A program made the translations under genes and the position numbers. Below the pieces are notes generated by a model. It had not been told where the DNA came from. It saw nothing but the letters and a program-made list of their open reading frames with translations, and ran no database searches. Below are positions 1 through 6,167 of a DNA stretch of 7,284 nt, one piece after another. This DNA is from an uncultured Campylobacteraceae bacterium (lineage in GTDB: Bacteria; Campylobacterota; Campylobacteria; Campylobacterales; Arcobacteraceae), in contig CAJXPH010000133.1 of assembly GCA_913057765.1 (NCBI GenBank), positions 1 through 7,284 of the forward strand. The letters are read 5' to 3'. The first letter of the stretch is position 1; each line of letters begins with the position of its first letter.

Positions 1-48
1 TCTACACTATCCTCTTCGTCGGCAGCGTCAGATGTGTATAAGAGACAG
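1..48 (+). other. Nextera/Tn5 i5-side library adapter (not genomic)
   Basis: This is synthetic sequence. Positions 1-7 are the tail of the P5 primer, 8-15 (TATCCTCT) match an i5 index that I recall as S503, 16-29 (TCGTCGGCAGCGTC) are the read-1 adapter, and 30-48 are the 19-base Tn5 mosaic end ending in AGAGACAG. Genomic sequence starts at 49. The adapter supplies a false C-terminus (LSLIHI plus stop) to the tonB reading frame that runs into it from the right. The same sequence, inverted, closes the other end of the window. Confidence 0.98.
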
Positions 49-279
49 CTTTTCTACAGGTTTTACTATTTTTGGTGTAGGTTCAACTATCTTCTTCTCA
101 ATTATTGGAAGTTCTGGTTCTACTTTTTTTATAAGTACAATATGTTTTAAAGAGACTTGTTTTTTTTCTACTTCTTTTTTTAGACCAATCTTTTGGTTTG
201 AGTAAGCATAAAAAAATACTCCAATTACGATGGAGTATAAAATAGAAGTGATTATAAAAGAGCTAAGGTATCTTGTCAT
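49..279 (-). CDS. tonB: TonB energy-transducing protein, N-terminal fragment cut by adapter
   Basis: TonB spans from the inner membrane to outer-membrane receptors and passes on the energy harvested by ExbB-ExbD. The 77 genomic codons show a short cytoplasmic start, one membrane anchor (about residues 6-26) and the beginning of a Lys/Glu/Pro-rich periplasmic spacer with EPELP, EPTPK and KPVEK. The C-terminal domain that touches the receptor TonB box lies beyond the fragment end. The frame appears to continue for six residues (LSLIHI) and a stop at 28-48, but these are adapter. The start ATG shares ATGA with the exbD stop, so the two genes are translationally coupled. The anchor has serine (S12, S16) and tyrosine (Y15) where E. 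coli TonB has its Ser16/His20 pair, so the histidine is absent. The assignment rests on the anchor plus spacer and on the position after exbB-exbD. Confidence 0.88.
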
Positions 280-653
280 TTTTTTGTGACTATTGATATA
301 TTCTCAAAATCATTTACTTTTAATAAATCTAACACACTTACAAAAGTATCTATTTTTGCATCTTTATCGCTATTTATTAAAACTGCCGTCTTTTTATCTA
401 TAAGAGAAATACTACTACTAAGTTCTACCATTGAGATTTCTTCTTTTTCTAGATAAACAGTATTATCACTTTTTATATAAATAGAAATATCCTTTACTAT
501 ATTCATTTCTTCGGAGTTACTTGCACTGGGAAGAGATATGGGAATTATTCCTTTAGCTATAAAAGTTGATGTCATTAGTACTATTGCTAATAGTACTAAT
601 AATACATCAATGAAAGGTATTACATTAATTGAATCAAACTTCTTTATTTTCAT
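276..653 (-). CDS. exbD: ExbD, TonB-system proton-channel subunit
   Basis: ExbD is the inner-membrane partner of ExbB in the proton-driven motor that energises TonB. The 125-residue product has a short cytoplasmic end and then one membrane helix containing NVIPFIDVLLVLLAIVL. Its aspartate (D16 from the start chosen here) corresponds to the essential proton-carrying Asp25 of E. coli ExbD. A periplasmic alpha/beta domain follows from about residue 45 to the end, including ISIYI and the AVLINSDKDA stretch typical of the ExbD/TolR fold. The frame is open to a GTG at 659, but I chose the ATG at 653: GGAAAG lies 8 bases upstream of it, and MKIKKFDSINV resembles the usual ExbD beginning. It overlaps the end of exbB by 20 bases and the start of tonB by 4, indicating one transcript. 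TolR is the alternative; the neighbouring receptor and TonB argue for ExbD. Confidence 0.93.
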   Translation of the reverse strand: MKIKKFDSINVIPFIDVLLVLLAIVLMTSTFIAKGIIPISLPSASNSEEMNIVKDISIYIKSDNTVYLEKEEISMVELSSSISLIDKKTAVLINSDKDAKIDTFVSVLDLLKVNDFENISIVTKK

Positions 654-1059
654 AATCACTTTCCAAAATTTCAGCTGTTCTACTTAAGATATTATAAAAA
701 ACCATAGAAACAATTGCAACTACTAATCCAACTGCTGTTGCTTTTAAAGCAAGTGCTAAAGAACTCATAATCTTTGTAGCTTCAATATCTCCTGCACTCA
801 TAGTCATGAAAGTAAGCATAATAGCTAATACTGTTCCAAGTAATCCTATATAAGGTGAATTTGAAGCAATAGTTCCTATAAAAGTTAAATTTTTTGTAAG
901 TGCAATATCTAACTGTTTTTTATTTTTATATCTATTCACATCAATTTTTCTATAAAAAAACAATCGTTCAATAAACAACATAACTGCAATAAAACTCATA
1001 AATAGAAGTAATACAATCACACCATAATCAACTAAGTTCTTAAGTAGTTCCATATCCAT
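634..1059 (-). CDS. exbB: ExbB, TonB-system motor protein (short form)
   Basis: ExbB forms the inner-membrane ring around ExbD that conducts protons to power TonB. The 141-residue protein is of the short type common in Campylobacterota (E. coli ExbB is about 240). It has three hydrophobic segments, at about 11-31, 66-86 and 101-124, separated by a small basic cytoplasmic loop (YRKIDVNRYKNKK). The MotA/TolQ/ExbB signature is clear: SPYIGLLGTV (68-77) with T76 matching E. coli T148, and ALKATAVGLVVAI (104-116) with T108 matching T181. The start ATG has AGGA 6 bases upstream, inside the end of the iron-sulfur protein gene, whose stop lies only 3 bases away. A second ATG two codons in is less well placed. 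The tight spacing makes it part of the receptor operon. TolQ is the alternative, disfavoured by the neighbours and the short length. Confidence 0.94.
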   Translation of the reverse strand: MDMELLKNLVDYGVIVLLLFMSFIAVMLFIERLFFYRKIDVNRYKNKKQLDIALTKNLTFIGTIASNSPYIGLLGTVLAIMLTFMTMSAGDIEATKIMSSLALALKATAVGLVVAIVSMVFYNILSRTAEILESDYENKEV

Positions 1060-1062
1060 TAT

Positions 1063-2517
1063 TTATCCTATTCTTTGATTATTTGTATCAATCACAATAT
1101 TTAAAGAAGAATGGTTTGCATGATTATGCCCTCTTTTCATTGCACCATAAGTTTTAAACACATACCCCGTGTAAAAATTTAATCCCATATAAAATAAGAT
1201 TAAGGCTGAAGCAAAAGGAAAAGCAAAAATTTTTAAGATAGGTTTACTATCTATAAGTTTAAGTCTTTTTATCATAATAATAAATGCCCAAATATATGCA
1301 ATATGATTAAATGCCCTAAAAACATATACCCAAGAATCTCTTCTCGTTGCCAAAGGTTCAATATATGCCATATCTAAAGAAAAGGCTTGTATAAATGCAT
1401 TTACAGTATCAGAAGCATAATGATAAAAGAAAAATTCACCCATATGAGACAATCCACCAATTATAAATAATGGTGCAAAAGCAAAACCTAATGTATACAT
1501 TGTCTTTTCATAAGTTGCATTCATAATTTTTGAAGCAATAAACATTCCAACAACTGACAGAAATACCACTATAACCACAGAATAAAGAAAAGCAAATAAG
1601 CCTATTGAATCAATAGGTCCAAAACTTATAAAACTTTCAAAAAATCTAGCTGTTCTTGTCCAAATAAATTCCTCTACAATCGCACTTCTTCCTAAAGAAT
1701 GATGAAACCCCATTGTAATAGAAATAGCTGCTGTAATTAGAATAAATGCCCAGACTTCTGACTTTTGTGCTTTAAATTTATTAAATAAAGAAAAAGAGGG
1801 TTTTTTTACTTTAAAACTAACGGCTTCACAAGCATCACTACAATCCATACATAAAGTACAATCACCCATTGAATTTTTCTTATCAAAAGTAAAAGGTTTT
1901 AATTCGTAAGGACAAGCAGTTGCACAATCAAAAGTTTTACAATCAGTACATGCATTATTATATGTTCCAAGCCAAGTAAATCCAACTTTTGAAAAAGCTC
2001 TTGTTAAAGCACTAATAGGACATATAGATTTACAATAAGCCATTCCATCATATAAAAAATAAAATACTATTGCGAGTAGAGTTAAAACTGTGAAGACAAT
2101 TGCTGTTGCCATTGGCGTTTTATAAATTCCAGGGAACATATAATAAATAAACCACCAACCAATAAATACTAATAGTAATCCAATAAAAGGGTTAGATAAA
2201 GATTTAGGTATCTTCTTTTTTAATCCAATTTTTGTAATATATTTTCCAATAAAACCATGAGGACAGATTCCACAAAATATTCTACCTAAAGTAGATAAAC
2301 TAAGAACCATAAAAAAAGGCCAAAATAATCCCCAGAACAATCCTGTAGTAAATACATTATCATTTGTAGGATTTAAAAAACCAAAGATTGTTGCGTATAA
2401 AAATAGCAAAAGAATTGCTATCTTTAATACAAATAAGAACTTCTTATTTTTAAATAAAAACCCAATTATAGGCATTCCATAAATATCACTTTTATCTCTT
2501 TTGATAAAATCAACCAT
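1063..2517 (-). CDS. Polytopic NapH/CcoG-like iron-sulfur membrane protein, probable electron carrier for TonB-linked uptake
   Basis: This 484-residue inner-membrane protein has about nine hydrophobic segments (roughly 28-50, 57-78, 109-128, 137-156, 256-275, 304-328, 340-362, 397-416, 428-452). Two membrane-edge motifs, C82-G-I-C85-P and C162-x3-C166-P, match the NapH/NosR/CcoG 4Fe-4S family (Fer4_5 type). Between TM4 and TM5 lies a cytoplasmic ferredoxin-like domain with C190-x2-C193-x4-C198-x3-C202-P and C220-x2-C223-x2-C226-x3-C230, enough for two 4Fe-4S clusters. The first has x4 instead of the usual x2. It has no FixG-type C-terminal immunoglobulin-like domain, so it is not ordinary CcoG. 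Instead it has a four- to five-helix C-terminal membrane half with histidines H272, H273, H358, H366 and H405, and a tail HNHANH (464-469) that may bind metal. It starts 11 bases after the receptor gene, with AAAAGG overlapping that stop, and is followed 3 bases later by exbB. Family membership and cluster ligands are visible. A role in reducing an imported metal or chelate is inferred from context. Confidence 0.8.
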   Translation of the reverse strand: MVDFIKRDKSDIYGMPIIGFLFKNKKFLFVLKIAILLLFLYATIFGFLNPTNDNVFTTGLFWGLFWPFFMVLSLSTLGRIFCGICPHGFIGKYITKIGLKKKIPKSLSNPFIGLLLVFIGWWFIYYMFPGIYKTPMATAIVFTVLTLLAIVFYFLYDGMAYCKSICPISALTRAFSKVGFTWLGTYNNACTDCKTFDCATACPYELKPFTFDKKNSMGDCTLCMDCSDACEAVSFKVKKPSFSLFNKFKAQKSEVWAFILITAAISITMGFHHSLGRSAIVEEFIWTRTARFFESFISFGPIDSIGLFAFLYSVVIVVFLSVVGMFIASKIMNATYEKTMYTLGFAFAPLFIIGGLSHMGEFFFYHYASDTVNAFIQAFSLDMAYIEPLATRRDSWVYVFRAFNHIAYIWAFIIMIKRLKLIDSKPILKIFAFPFASALILFYMGLNFYTGYVFKTYGAMKRGHNHANHSSLNIVIDTNNQRIG

Positions 2518-2528
2518 TTTTTTGCCTT

Positions 2529-4628
2529 TTAAAATTTGTATGTATAAGTTAACATTGCCGTTCTTGGAGCTGCTGCCTTATATGTAATATCACCATCTAG
2601 ATCTTTATCCGCTGACATTGCATAATGTTTATCAAATACATTATTTACATTTAATTGAATGTTGTGATTTTTATGTTCATAGCCAAGCATGATATCAGTT
2701 ACAAAATCATAGCCACTATATTTTTCTGTATTAGCATTGTCCATATAGTAACTTCCCCAAGTTCGAGCTTGAATTCTAGATTTGAAACCTTTGTATTTAA
2801 AGTTTGAATATATTGAGTATTGATGTTTTGGAATATATGGTAAGAAATTTCCACTTCTATCACTAGTCCCTTCTTCCATAAATTCTTTAAATTTAAAATT
2901 ACTATAAGCATATGATGCACCAAGAGATAAATTTTGATTTAAATTATATTGACCATTAAATTCAAAACCTCTTTTTCTTGTTTCTCCTGCATTTTGATAA
3001 GAAGTTGTATATCCTTGCTTTATAGCAGTAATTTCATCTTTTACATCATTTTGATATAGTGCAATATCATATGAATAATCTTTTGTTCTAGATTTTAATC
3101 CAATTTCATAATTTATACTTTTAGTTTTTTCCAAACTACCTTTATCTTCTACTCTATTAGTCTTTAACTCATTATCTGTAGGCGCTTGATTTGCACTTGC
3201 AACAGAAACATAGAAGTTTGTGGAATCAGTTAATTCATAAGAGAATCCAATTTTAGGAGAAACTAAAGTATATGATTCATTTATTTCATATTCACCATCA
3301 CCTTCATAATATGTATCACCAGTAAAAGGTGAGCCACCCCAGTTATATTGTAAAATTTCATTTCCATCTACATTAAATTTAACTCTATCAACTCTCAATG
3401 ATAAATCAATTAAGACTTTTTCAATAGGTTTAAAACTTTCTTGCGCATATATACCATATAAAGTAGCTTTTGAGTCTTCAATATTTGCTAATTCACCTTT
3501 TTTATCAGACAACGTTTCGCTAATATTCTTTCTTCCAGTAACTGTATTATAGTCCTTGTAAGTATACTTTTTTGAATCATTAGTAATATCTTGTTTTGCA
3601 GTAATACCTGCAACTAAAATTGCATCATTTGAAAATAGTTTGTGCTCATAATTTAATTCTAAATCAGTACCAAATACATTATTGTCTTTACTATCATTAA
3701 TCATTGAGGTAACTGGATGAAAATGTTCCCAAGTATTAAAATAAATTCTTGGCTTATATATGATATTTCCAACTGTTTTTTCATATTTTGCATTTAAAAA
3801 TAAAATTTCTGAGTCTCTTGCACTATTTTGCCAAGAAGAGCTTGTCTTACCTTGTTTACCTGTTTTCTTAAATTCTTCAAATTCACTAGGAGTCATAGAA
3901 GCGGGAAGTTGCATATTTGATTTTGTATATGAAAATTCACTTTCAAAAGTAGATTCGTCTTCAAAGATATGACCATACTTTAAACTTGTTTGTATTGAGT
4001 CTACATCATTATTTTTACGCCAACTATTATCATTTCTTGTAGTACTTGCATTTAATGAAAGATAATTAGCATCGTCCAGTGCTTGAGTAAATCTAAAGTT
4101 TGATTGTTTACTACCGTAGGTACCTACTCCAAATTTAATTCTATTTTCACTATCATCAAAAACAGATTTTGTAATAAGTTGAATTACTCCACCTGTACTA
4201 TTAACAGCTTGAATTGAACCAGGACCTTTTTGAACTTCAATTGATTCAACATCTTGCATATCAATAAAATCAAATCTTGTAAAAGAATCAGGATCAGTCA
4301 TAGGTACACCATCTTTTATAATCATAATTTCACGCACACCATAACGTGCTTTTAAACCTGCACCTCTAATAATTAATCTAGGACTTGAACTATTTGTAGA
4401 ACTTTCAACATTTACACCAGGGACAGTATTAATAGCTTCAGAGATATTTATAATATTCTTATCTTCAATCTCTCTTTTATCAACAACGGCAATACTTTCT
4501 GTAACCTCTTTTGTGGCTCTTTGTACTTTTGTTGCAGTAACTGACATTTTATCAATTTCTATCACATCATTTGCAGATAAGGTAGAACATAAAACAATTG
4601 ATGCAAAAATAGAAAATCTTAATTTCAT
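2529..4628 (-). CDS. TonB-dependent outer-membrane receptor, substrate unknown
   Basis: This 699-residue protein is an outer-membrane beta-barrel that imports a scarce ligand (iron chelates, copper, heme or cobalamin are typical) using TonB. Residues 1-19 are a signal peptide with cleavage predicted after LSA. A TonB-box-like segment, DKMSVTATK, lies at 26-34. The plug domain spans about 43-155, with INTVPGVNV, RLIIRG, IMIIKDGVPM, VESIEVQKGPGS and NSTGGVIQLITK, the standard plug landmarks. The rest is the barrel, with alternating aromatic strands, a late NNVFDKHYA motif and a terminal phenylalanine (YKF) as needed for BAM-dependent insertion. Length and both ends look intact. AAGGA lies 6 bases before the ATG. 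It is the first gene of the operon with the iron-sulfur protein and exbB-exbD-tonB, and has a distinctive upstream region (4669-4707). I cannot assign the ligand: I see no cysteine-rich or Met/His-rich loop that would settle it. Confidence 0.95.
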   Translation of the reverse strand: MKLRFSIFASIVLCSTLSANDVIEIDKMSVTATKVQRATKEVTESIAVVDKREIEDKNIINISEAINTVPGVNVESSTNSSSPRLIIRGAGLKARYGVREIMIIKDGVPMTDPDSFTRFDFIDMQDVESIEVQKGPGSIQAVNSTGGVIQLITKSVFDDSENRIKFGVGTYGSKQSNFRFTQALDDANYLSLNASTTRNDNSWRKNNDVDSIQTSLKYGHIFEDESTFESEFSYTKSNMQLPASMTPSEFEEFKKTGKQGKTSSSWQNSARDSEILFLNAKYEKTVGNIIYKPRIYFNTWEHFHPVTSMINDSKDNNVFGTDLELNYEHKLFSNDAILVAGITAKQDITNDSKKYTYKDYNTVTGRKNISETLSDKKGELANIEDSKATLYGIYAQESFKPIEKVLIDLSLRVDRVKFNVDGNEILQYNWGGSPFTGDTYYEGDGEYEINESYTLVSPKIGFSYELTDSTNFYVSVASANQAPTDNELKTNRVEDKGSLEKTKSINYEIGLKSRTKDYSYDIALYQNDVKDEITAIKQGYTTSYQNAGETRKRGFEFNGQYNLNQNLSLGASYAYSNFKFKEFMEEGTSDRSGNFLPYIPKHQYSIYSNFKYKGFKSRIQARTWGSYYMDNANTEKYSGYDFVTDIMLGYEHKNHNIQLNVNNVFDKHYAMSADKDLDGDITYKAAAPRTAMLTYTYKF

Positions 4629-4634
4629 TTAGAA

Positions 4635-4639
4635 TCCTT
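4635..4639 (-). promoter_or_regulatory. Ribosome binding site of the receptor gene
   Basis: AAGGA on the minus strand, 6 bases before the receptor ATG. It confirms the ATG at 4628 as the start and limits where the promoter can lie: a transcript must begin upstream of 4639, which disfavours the otherwise good TATAAA at 4645-4650. Confidence 0.8.
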
Positions 4640-4653
4640 AAATTTTTATAAGA

Positions 4654-4659
4654 ATTTTA
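4654..4659 (-). promoter_or_regulatory. Candidate -10 element for the receptor operon
   Basis: TAAAAT on the minus strand (5 of 6 to TATAAT) would place transcription start near 4647, giving a leader of about 19 bases that contains the AAGGA site. No good -35 sits at the matching distance; the phased hexamers at 4669-4707 lie there instead, as expected for an activator-dependent promoter. The alternative is TTAACA (4669-4674) as -35 with TATAAA (4645-4650) as -10 and an 18-base spacer. It has better hexamers but would start the message at or inside the ribosome site. Confidence 0.35.
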
Positions 4660-4668
4660 ATCTACTTT

Positions 4669-4707
4669 TGTTAATTTATAATTAATTAATTGTTAAGTTT
4701 GTGTTAA
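4669..4707 (-). promoter_or_regulatory. Four TTAACA-like hexamers in 11-bp register: candidate OmpR/PhoB-family regulator site
   Basis: Read on the minus strand, the hexamers are TTAACA (4707-4702), TTAACA (4696-4691), TTAATT (4685-4680) and TTAACA (4674-4669). Each begins exactly 11 bases after the previous one, with 5-base spacers. Three are identical and one differs at two positions. Direct repeats one helical turn apart are the usual target of winged-helix OmpR/PhoB regulators, and TTAACA-like hexamers with about 5-base spacing are known as the PhoP box of Bacillus subtilis. The array ends 9 bases upstream of the candidate -10 of the receptor gene, which suits an activator. The background is very AT-rich, so chance similarity of the degenerate unit is possible. 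The regulator is not identified. Confidence 0.5.
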
Positions 4708-4722
4708 CTTGTGAGAAAATTA

Positions 4723-4743
4723 AAGTAGCAAGATTTGCTACTT
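4723..4743 (-). terminator. Hairpin terminator after nfeD, possibly bidirectional
   Basis: A perfect 9-bp stem, AAGTAGCAA / TTGCTACTT, with a 3-base loop begins 7 bases after the nfeD stop codon. On the minus strand it is followed by TAATTTTCTC, a moderate T-run. On the plus strand it is followed by CAATTTTTTATTTTTTT, a stronger T-run, although no plus-strand gene leads into it. It separates the SPFH-NfeD transcript from the receptor operon, supporting independent transcription of the latter. Confidence 0.75.
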
Positions 4744-4750
4744 CAATTTT

Positions 4751-5194
4751 TTATTTTTTTTCTATTTTTGCGAAGTTTTTATAAGTTTTTATAACATTTA
4801 TTTTTTCATTTTCTTTAAACTCATTATCAGCTAATGAAGAATCAATTTCCCAATATGTACCTTTAAAAAATACTTTTGAGTTTTTAATTTCACCAATTCC
4901 GCCCTCTTCCAAAAAGTTATCACTAATATCTTCATCTGAAGATAAAAACTTTTCTAAAGCTTTTTTTCTAAGTAGTACAATAAAAACTAAAGAGACAATT
5001 GCAACAACACCAAGTTGCCACACACCATCAGAAAAATTGTATCCCATACTTATGAAAGCAGCAATAATAAAACCTAAACCAAACCAAATTAGAATAAAAG
5101 ATGTCACAATAGCTTCAAGACCTATTAAAACAACTCCAATTCCAAGTAGTATATATGGATCAATTATATCAAGAAGCATTGTTTGAACTTCCAT
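4751..5194 (-). CDS. NfeD family membrane protein, SPFH partner (short form)
   Basis: Short NfeD proteins pair with stomatin/paraslipin-type SPFH proteins in membrane-quality or microdomain assemblies; E. coli YbbJ with QmcA is the familiar pair. The 147-residue product has three hydrophobic segments (about 13-30, 31-50, 58-75), a basic stop-transfer RKKALEK, an acidic linker, and a C-terminal domain (about 96-147) with GEIKNSKVFFKGTYWEI, then INVIKTYKNFAKIEKK. This fits the NfeD OB-fold pattern, where a Gly-rich entry precedes x-W-x-A/I and a last strand. It lacks the N-terminal serine protease domain of long NfeD. Its start overlaps the SPFH gene end by 26 bases, with AAAGG 8 bases before the ATG. 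The in-frame ATG at 5179 with GGAAG 8 bases upstream is an equally usable start that would drop five residues. A hairpin terminator follows directly. Confidence 0.88.
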   Translation of the reverse strand: MEVQTMLLDIIDPYILLGIGVVLIGLEAIVTSFILIWFGLGFIIAAFISMGYNFSDGVWQLGVVAIVSLVFIVLLRKKALEKFLSSDEDISDNFLEEGGIGEIKNSKVFFKGTYWEIDSSLADNEFKENEKINVIKTYKNFAKIEKK

Positions 5195-6101
5195 TACTTA
5201 CACCTTTGAAAAAAGCATCTCCTAGGACACTTGTACTTCCAACCATTTGTGCTACTTCATAAGGTAAAATCATTTTATCAGTTGATGAACTCTCAGCAAG
5301 AGCTTTAAATGCTGCAACTCTATCTTTTGCAAGTAAGAACTCTGCTGCTTTTTCATTTTGAGACATCGATTCATTAATTAATTTCATAGCTTCTTTTTGC
5401 CCAGCTGCAATTTGTTCTTGCTCATATCTTTTTGCATCTGCCATTCTTTCAATTGCTTCTGCTTTTAAAATTTCTTCTTGCTTAAAACCTTCTGCTCTTC
5501 TAATAACAGATTCTTTATCAGCTCTAGCTTTTGTTTCAATAGCTCTTTTTTCTCTTTCAGCTTCCATTTGCATGTTCATAGCTCTTTCAATCTCAGCAGG
5601 AACAGAAATATCAGAGATTTCAACTCTAGTAACTTTAATACCCCAGTTTGCAGCTGCACTGCCTAATTCATTTTGAAGTTTTGCATTTAGAGTTTCTCTA
5701 TTAGATAAAGTATCATCTAAATCCATACCACCAATTTCAGATCTCAATGTTGTCATTGCTAAATTTGCAATTGCATTTTTAAAATCTACAACATTATATG
5801 TAGCTTCTCTTGCATCATCAACTTTACAAAAAACAATACCATCAATAGAAATATTTACGTTATCTTTAGTAATTACTGATTGTTTTTCAATATCAACTAA
5901 TTGTTCTCTTGAAGTTAATACAATTCTAACTGAATCTACAAGTGGAATAATCACATGAAAACCACCATGTAATATAGTATTAAACTTTCCAAGTCTCTCA
6001 ATTACAAATAAATCTGATTGAGGAACAATTCTCACACCTTTTACTATAATAATTATTGCAAATATTACGATCGCGATAGGTACTATTAGAGCTTCATCCA
6101 T
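5169..6101 (-). CDS. qmcA: SPFH/band 7 protein of the QmcA/paraslipin type
   Basis: SPFH proteins oligomerise on the membrane and organise or shield membrane proteins, often with an NfeD partner. The 310-residue product has one N-terminal membrane helix (about 4-21), then the band 7 domain (about 22-180) with the landmarks VPQSDLFVIERLGKF, LHGGFHVIIPLVDSV, and TLRSEIGGMDLDDTLSNRE followed by the WGIKVTRVEISDI stretch. A long charged Ala/Glu coiled coil (about 172-250, KRAIETKARADKES and QEEILKAEAIERM) follows, then a paraslipin-type end, AFKALAESS...KMILPYE. Length and order match full-length QmcA/SLP-2-like proteins, so the gene is intact. AAGGA lies 7 bases before the ATG. The gene has its own candidate promoter after the kinase gene and overlaps nfeD by 26 bases. 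The gene symbol follows E. coli usage and is by family rather than proven orthology. Confidence 0.92.
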   Translation of the reverse strand: MDEALIVPIAIVIFAIIIIVKGVRIVPQSDLFVIERLGKFNTILHGGFHVIIPLVDSVRIVLTSREQLVDIEKQSVITKDNVNISIDGIVFCKVDDAREATYNVVDFKNAIANLAMTTLRSEIGGMDLDDTLSNRETLNAKLQNELGSAAANWGIKVTRVEISDISVPAEIERAMNMQMEAEREKRAIETKARADKESVIRRAEGFKQEEILKAEAIERMADAKRYEQEQIAAGQKEAMKLINESMSQNEKAAEFLLAKDRVAAFKALAESSSTDKMILPYEVAQMVGSTSVLGDAFFKGVSNGSSNNAS

Positions 6102-6127
6102 AAAAATATCCTTTTATAATTTTGAAG

Positions 6128-6157
6128 ATTATATCTAATTTTTGATTATAAAGTTAA
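6128..6157 (-). promoter_or_regulatory. Candidate sigma-70 promoter for the SPFH-NfeD pair
   Basis: In the 66-base gap after the kinase gene, the minus strand carries a perfect TATAAT (6133-6128), preceded by 18 bases and a weak -35, TTAACT (6157-6152; 4 of 6 to TTGACA). Start of transcription would fall near 6121, leaving a leader of about 20 bases that contains AAAAGGA. A strong -10 with a poor -35 is usual for Campylobacterota vegetative promoters. No hairpin separates the kinase gene from it, so read-through from upstream is also possible. Confidence 0.55.
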
Positions 6158-6167
6158 TAAATAAGTG

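Noticed and set aside
1063..2517. Calling the iron-sulfur protein CcoG/FixG/RdxA
   Set aside because: Cysteine motifs are related, but the FixG C-terminal domain is missing and an extra multi-helix membrane half is present; no cbb3 oxidase genes are nearby.
2699..2923. Minus-strand open frame of 74 codons in another frame of the receptor gene
   Set aside because: It lies wholly within the conserved C-terminal barrel coding region and its translation shows no family features.
3760..3972. Plus-strand open frame of 70 codons inside the receptor gene
   Set aside because: It is antisense to a clearly coding receptor region, has no recognisable domain and no plausible ribosome site; a shadow frame.
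4676..4696. Fur box in the receptor promoter
   Set aside because: The region contains AATTAATTAATT (4680-4691), which is palindromic, but its match to the GATAAT-type Fur consensus is weak and explained by AT-rich low complexity. The 11-bp direct repeat is the better description, although Fur control cannot be excluded.
5478..5666. Plus-strand open frame rich in Ser/Phe/Asn
   Set aside because: The composition is the antisense reflection of the Ala/Glu coiled coil of the SPFH gene, not a protein.
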